Part shown: positions 63,916 through 64,000 of the stretch, piece by piece
Layout of the letters: each line of letters starts with the position of its first letter
Position numbering within the stretch: position 1 is the first letter of the stretch
NCBI RefSeq assembly: GCF_021596505.1
Contig: NZ_PJIZ01000015.1
Location: forward strand, 43,298-107,297
Length of the DNA stretch: 64,000 nt
From: Nostoc sp. CMAA1605
GTDB lineage: Bacteria; Cyanobacteriota; Cyanobacteriia; Cyanobacteriales; Nostocaceae
Reading direction: 5' to 3'
Notes under the pieces: generated by a model
What the model was told of the DNA's origin: nothing
The model's database searches: none
Seen by the model: only the letters and a program-made list of their open reading frames with translations
Position numbers and translations under genes: made by a program

Positions 63916-64000
63916 ATGGATAAAAACCTAAAGCCGCAAAATTTAGATTATTTCAACCTAAATTCATCAAATTTGACCACTTCAGAATCAGGCTTGCGGG
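63916..64000 (+). CDS. Possible N-terminal part of a gene running off the window
   Basis: From the ATG at 63916, the frame reads MDKNLKPQNLDYFNLNSSNL and then TTSESGLR with no stop before the window end. The Asn/Ser-rich start is typical of a cytoplasmic or membrane protein N-terminus. The ATG lies in the loop of the 63890-63937 hairpin. This is open-frame evidence only. Confidence 0.35.
   Translation, partial: MDKNLKPQNLDYFNLNSSNLTTSESGLR

Overview
The window is chromosomal DNA of a filamentous, probably heterocyst-forming cyanobacterium of the Nostoc/Anabaena/Trichormus group. Support comes from frequent HIP1-type GCGATCGC octamers, abundant heptad tandem repeats (STRR type) between genes, a valyl-tRNA synthetase carrying the cyanobacterial membrane CAAD domain, an RpaB-like response regulator, LL-diaminopimelate aminotransferase, NrtS, and several families of short palindromic repeats seen in Nostoc. 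The assignment rests on family knowledge and no database search was run.

Layout. 1-9.8 kb: an EGY/site-2-type M50 protease cut by the left edge, a tandem pair of small VWA proteins with a charged partner, an HxlR regulator, DNA polymerase III delta, a 2H-phosphoesterase-like protein, a membrane trio (RDD, multi-TM, SpoIIM-like) and an Hsp20. 10.6-19 kb: a zinc-ribbon protein and a duplicated-domain protein, glycerol kinase, a large VWA protein, a glutamate-receptor-like channel and an MprF-like protein. 19-30 kb: an RpaB-like regulator, a secreted haemagglutinin-type protein, a FAD monooxygenase, an unusual GNDxY-repeat protein, a cysteine hydrolase/cupin pair and a DUF6745-like pair. 30-46 kb: two RodZ-like HTH proteins around an alpha/beta hydrolase, an FdhF/YdeP-type molybdoenzyme, tRNA-Thr(UGU), ValRS-CAAD, an Rpn-type nuclease, a PanE-like reductase, a fasciclin protein and DapL. 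46-58 kb: Uma2 and NrtS, then a likely conflict (defence) island, then an arsenosugar-type glycosyltransferase, an ABC-2 exporter, a response regulator and an HTH-NACHT STAND protein. 58-64 kb: a rhodanese-like protein lacking the usual Cys, RNase D, two CAP-domain proteins, TrpB, a SUI1/eIF1-like factor and a small PMP3 protein.

The best candidate for an undescribed system is 47.4-51.7 kb. A CHAT (caspase-like) protease carries an N-terminal tag of about 25 residues. The same tag (17 of 25 positions identical by eye) recurs near the C-terminus of a membrane pentapeptide-repeat protein 1.5 kb downstream, and a trypsin-like protease lies between them. The tag is Gly/Asn/Ser/Thr-rich with alternating aliphatic residues, like known amyloid-type signalling motifs, so a tag-mediated sensor-effector circuit is plausible. 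An HTH-NACHT protein with a possible operator lies 4 kb further on.

Two wider patterns stand out. Four genes (SpoIIM-like, the DUF6745 partner, a small membrane protein, Uma2) each look split by a one-base loss in the same -1 direction, three of them in T runs followed by G or C; this may be assembly error, decay or, for the SpoIIM-like gene only, ribosomal slippage. Repeats also enter coding sequence: heptads lie in frame inside valS, and the same repeat supplies the last codons (STVNSQ) of two unrelated neighbouring genes.
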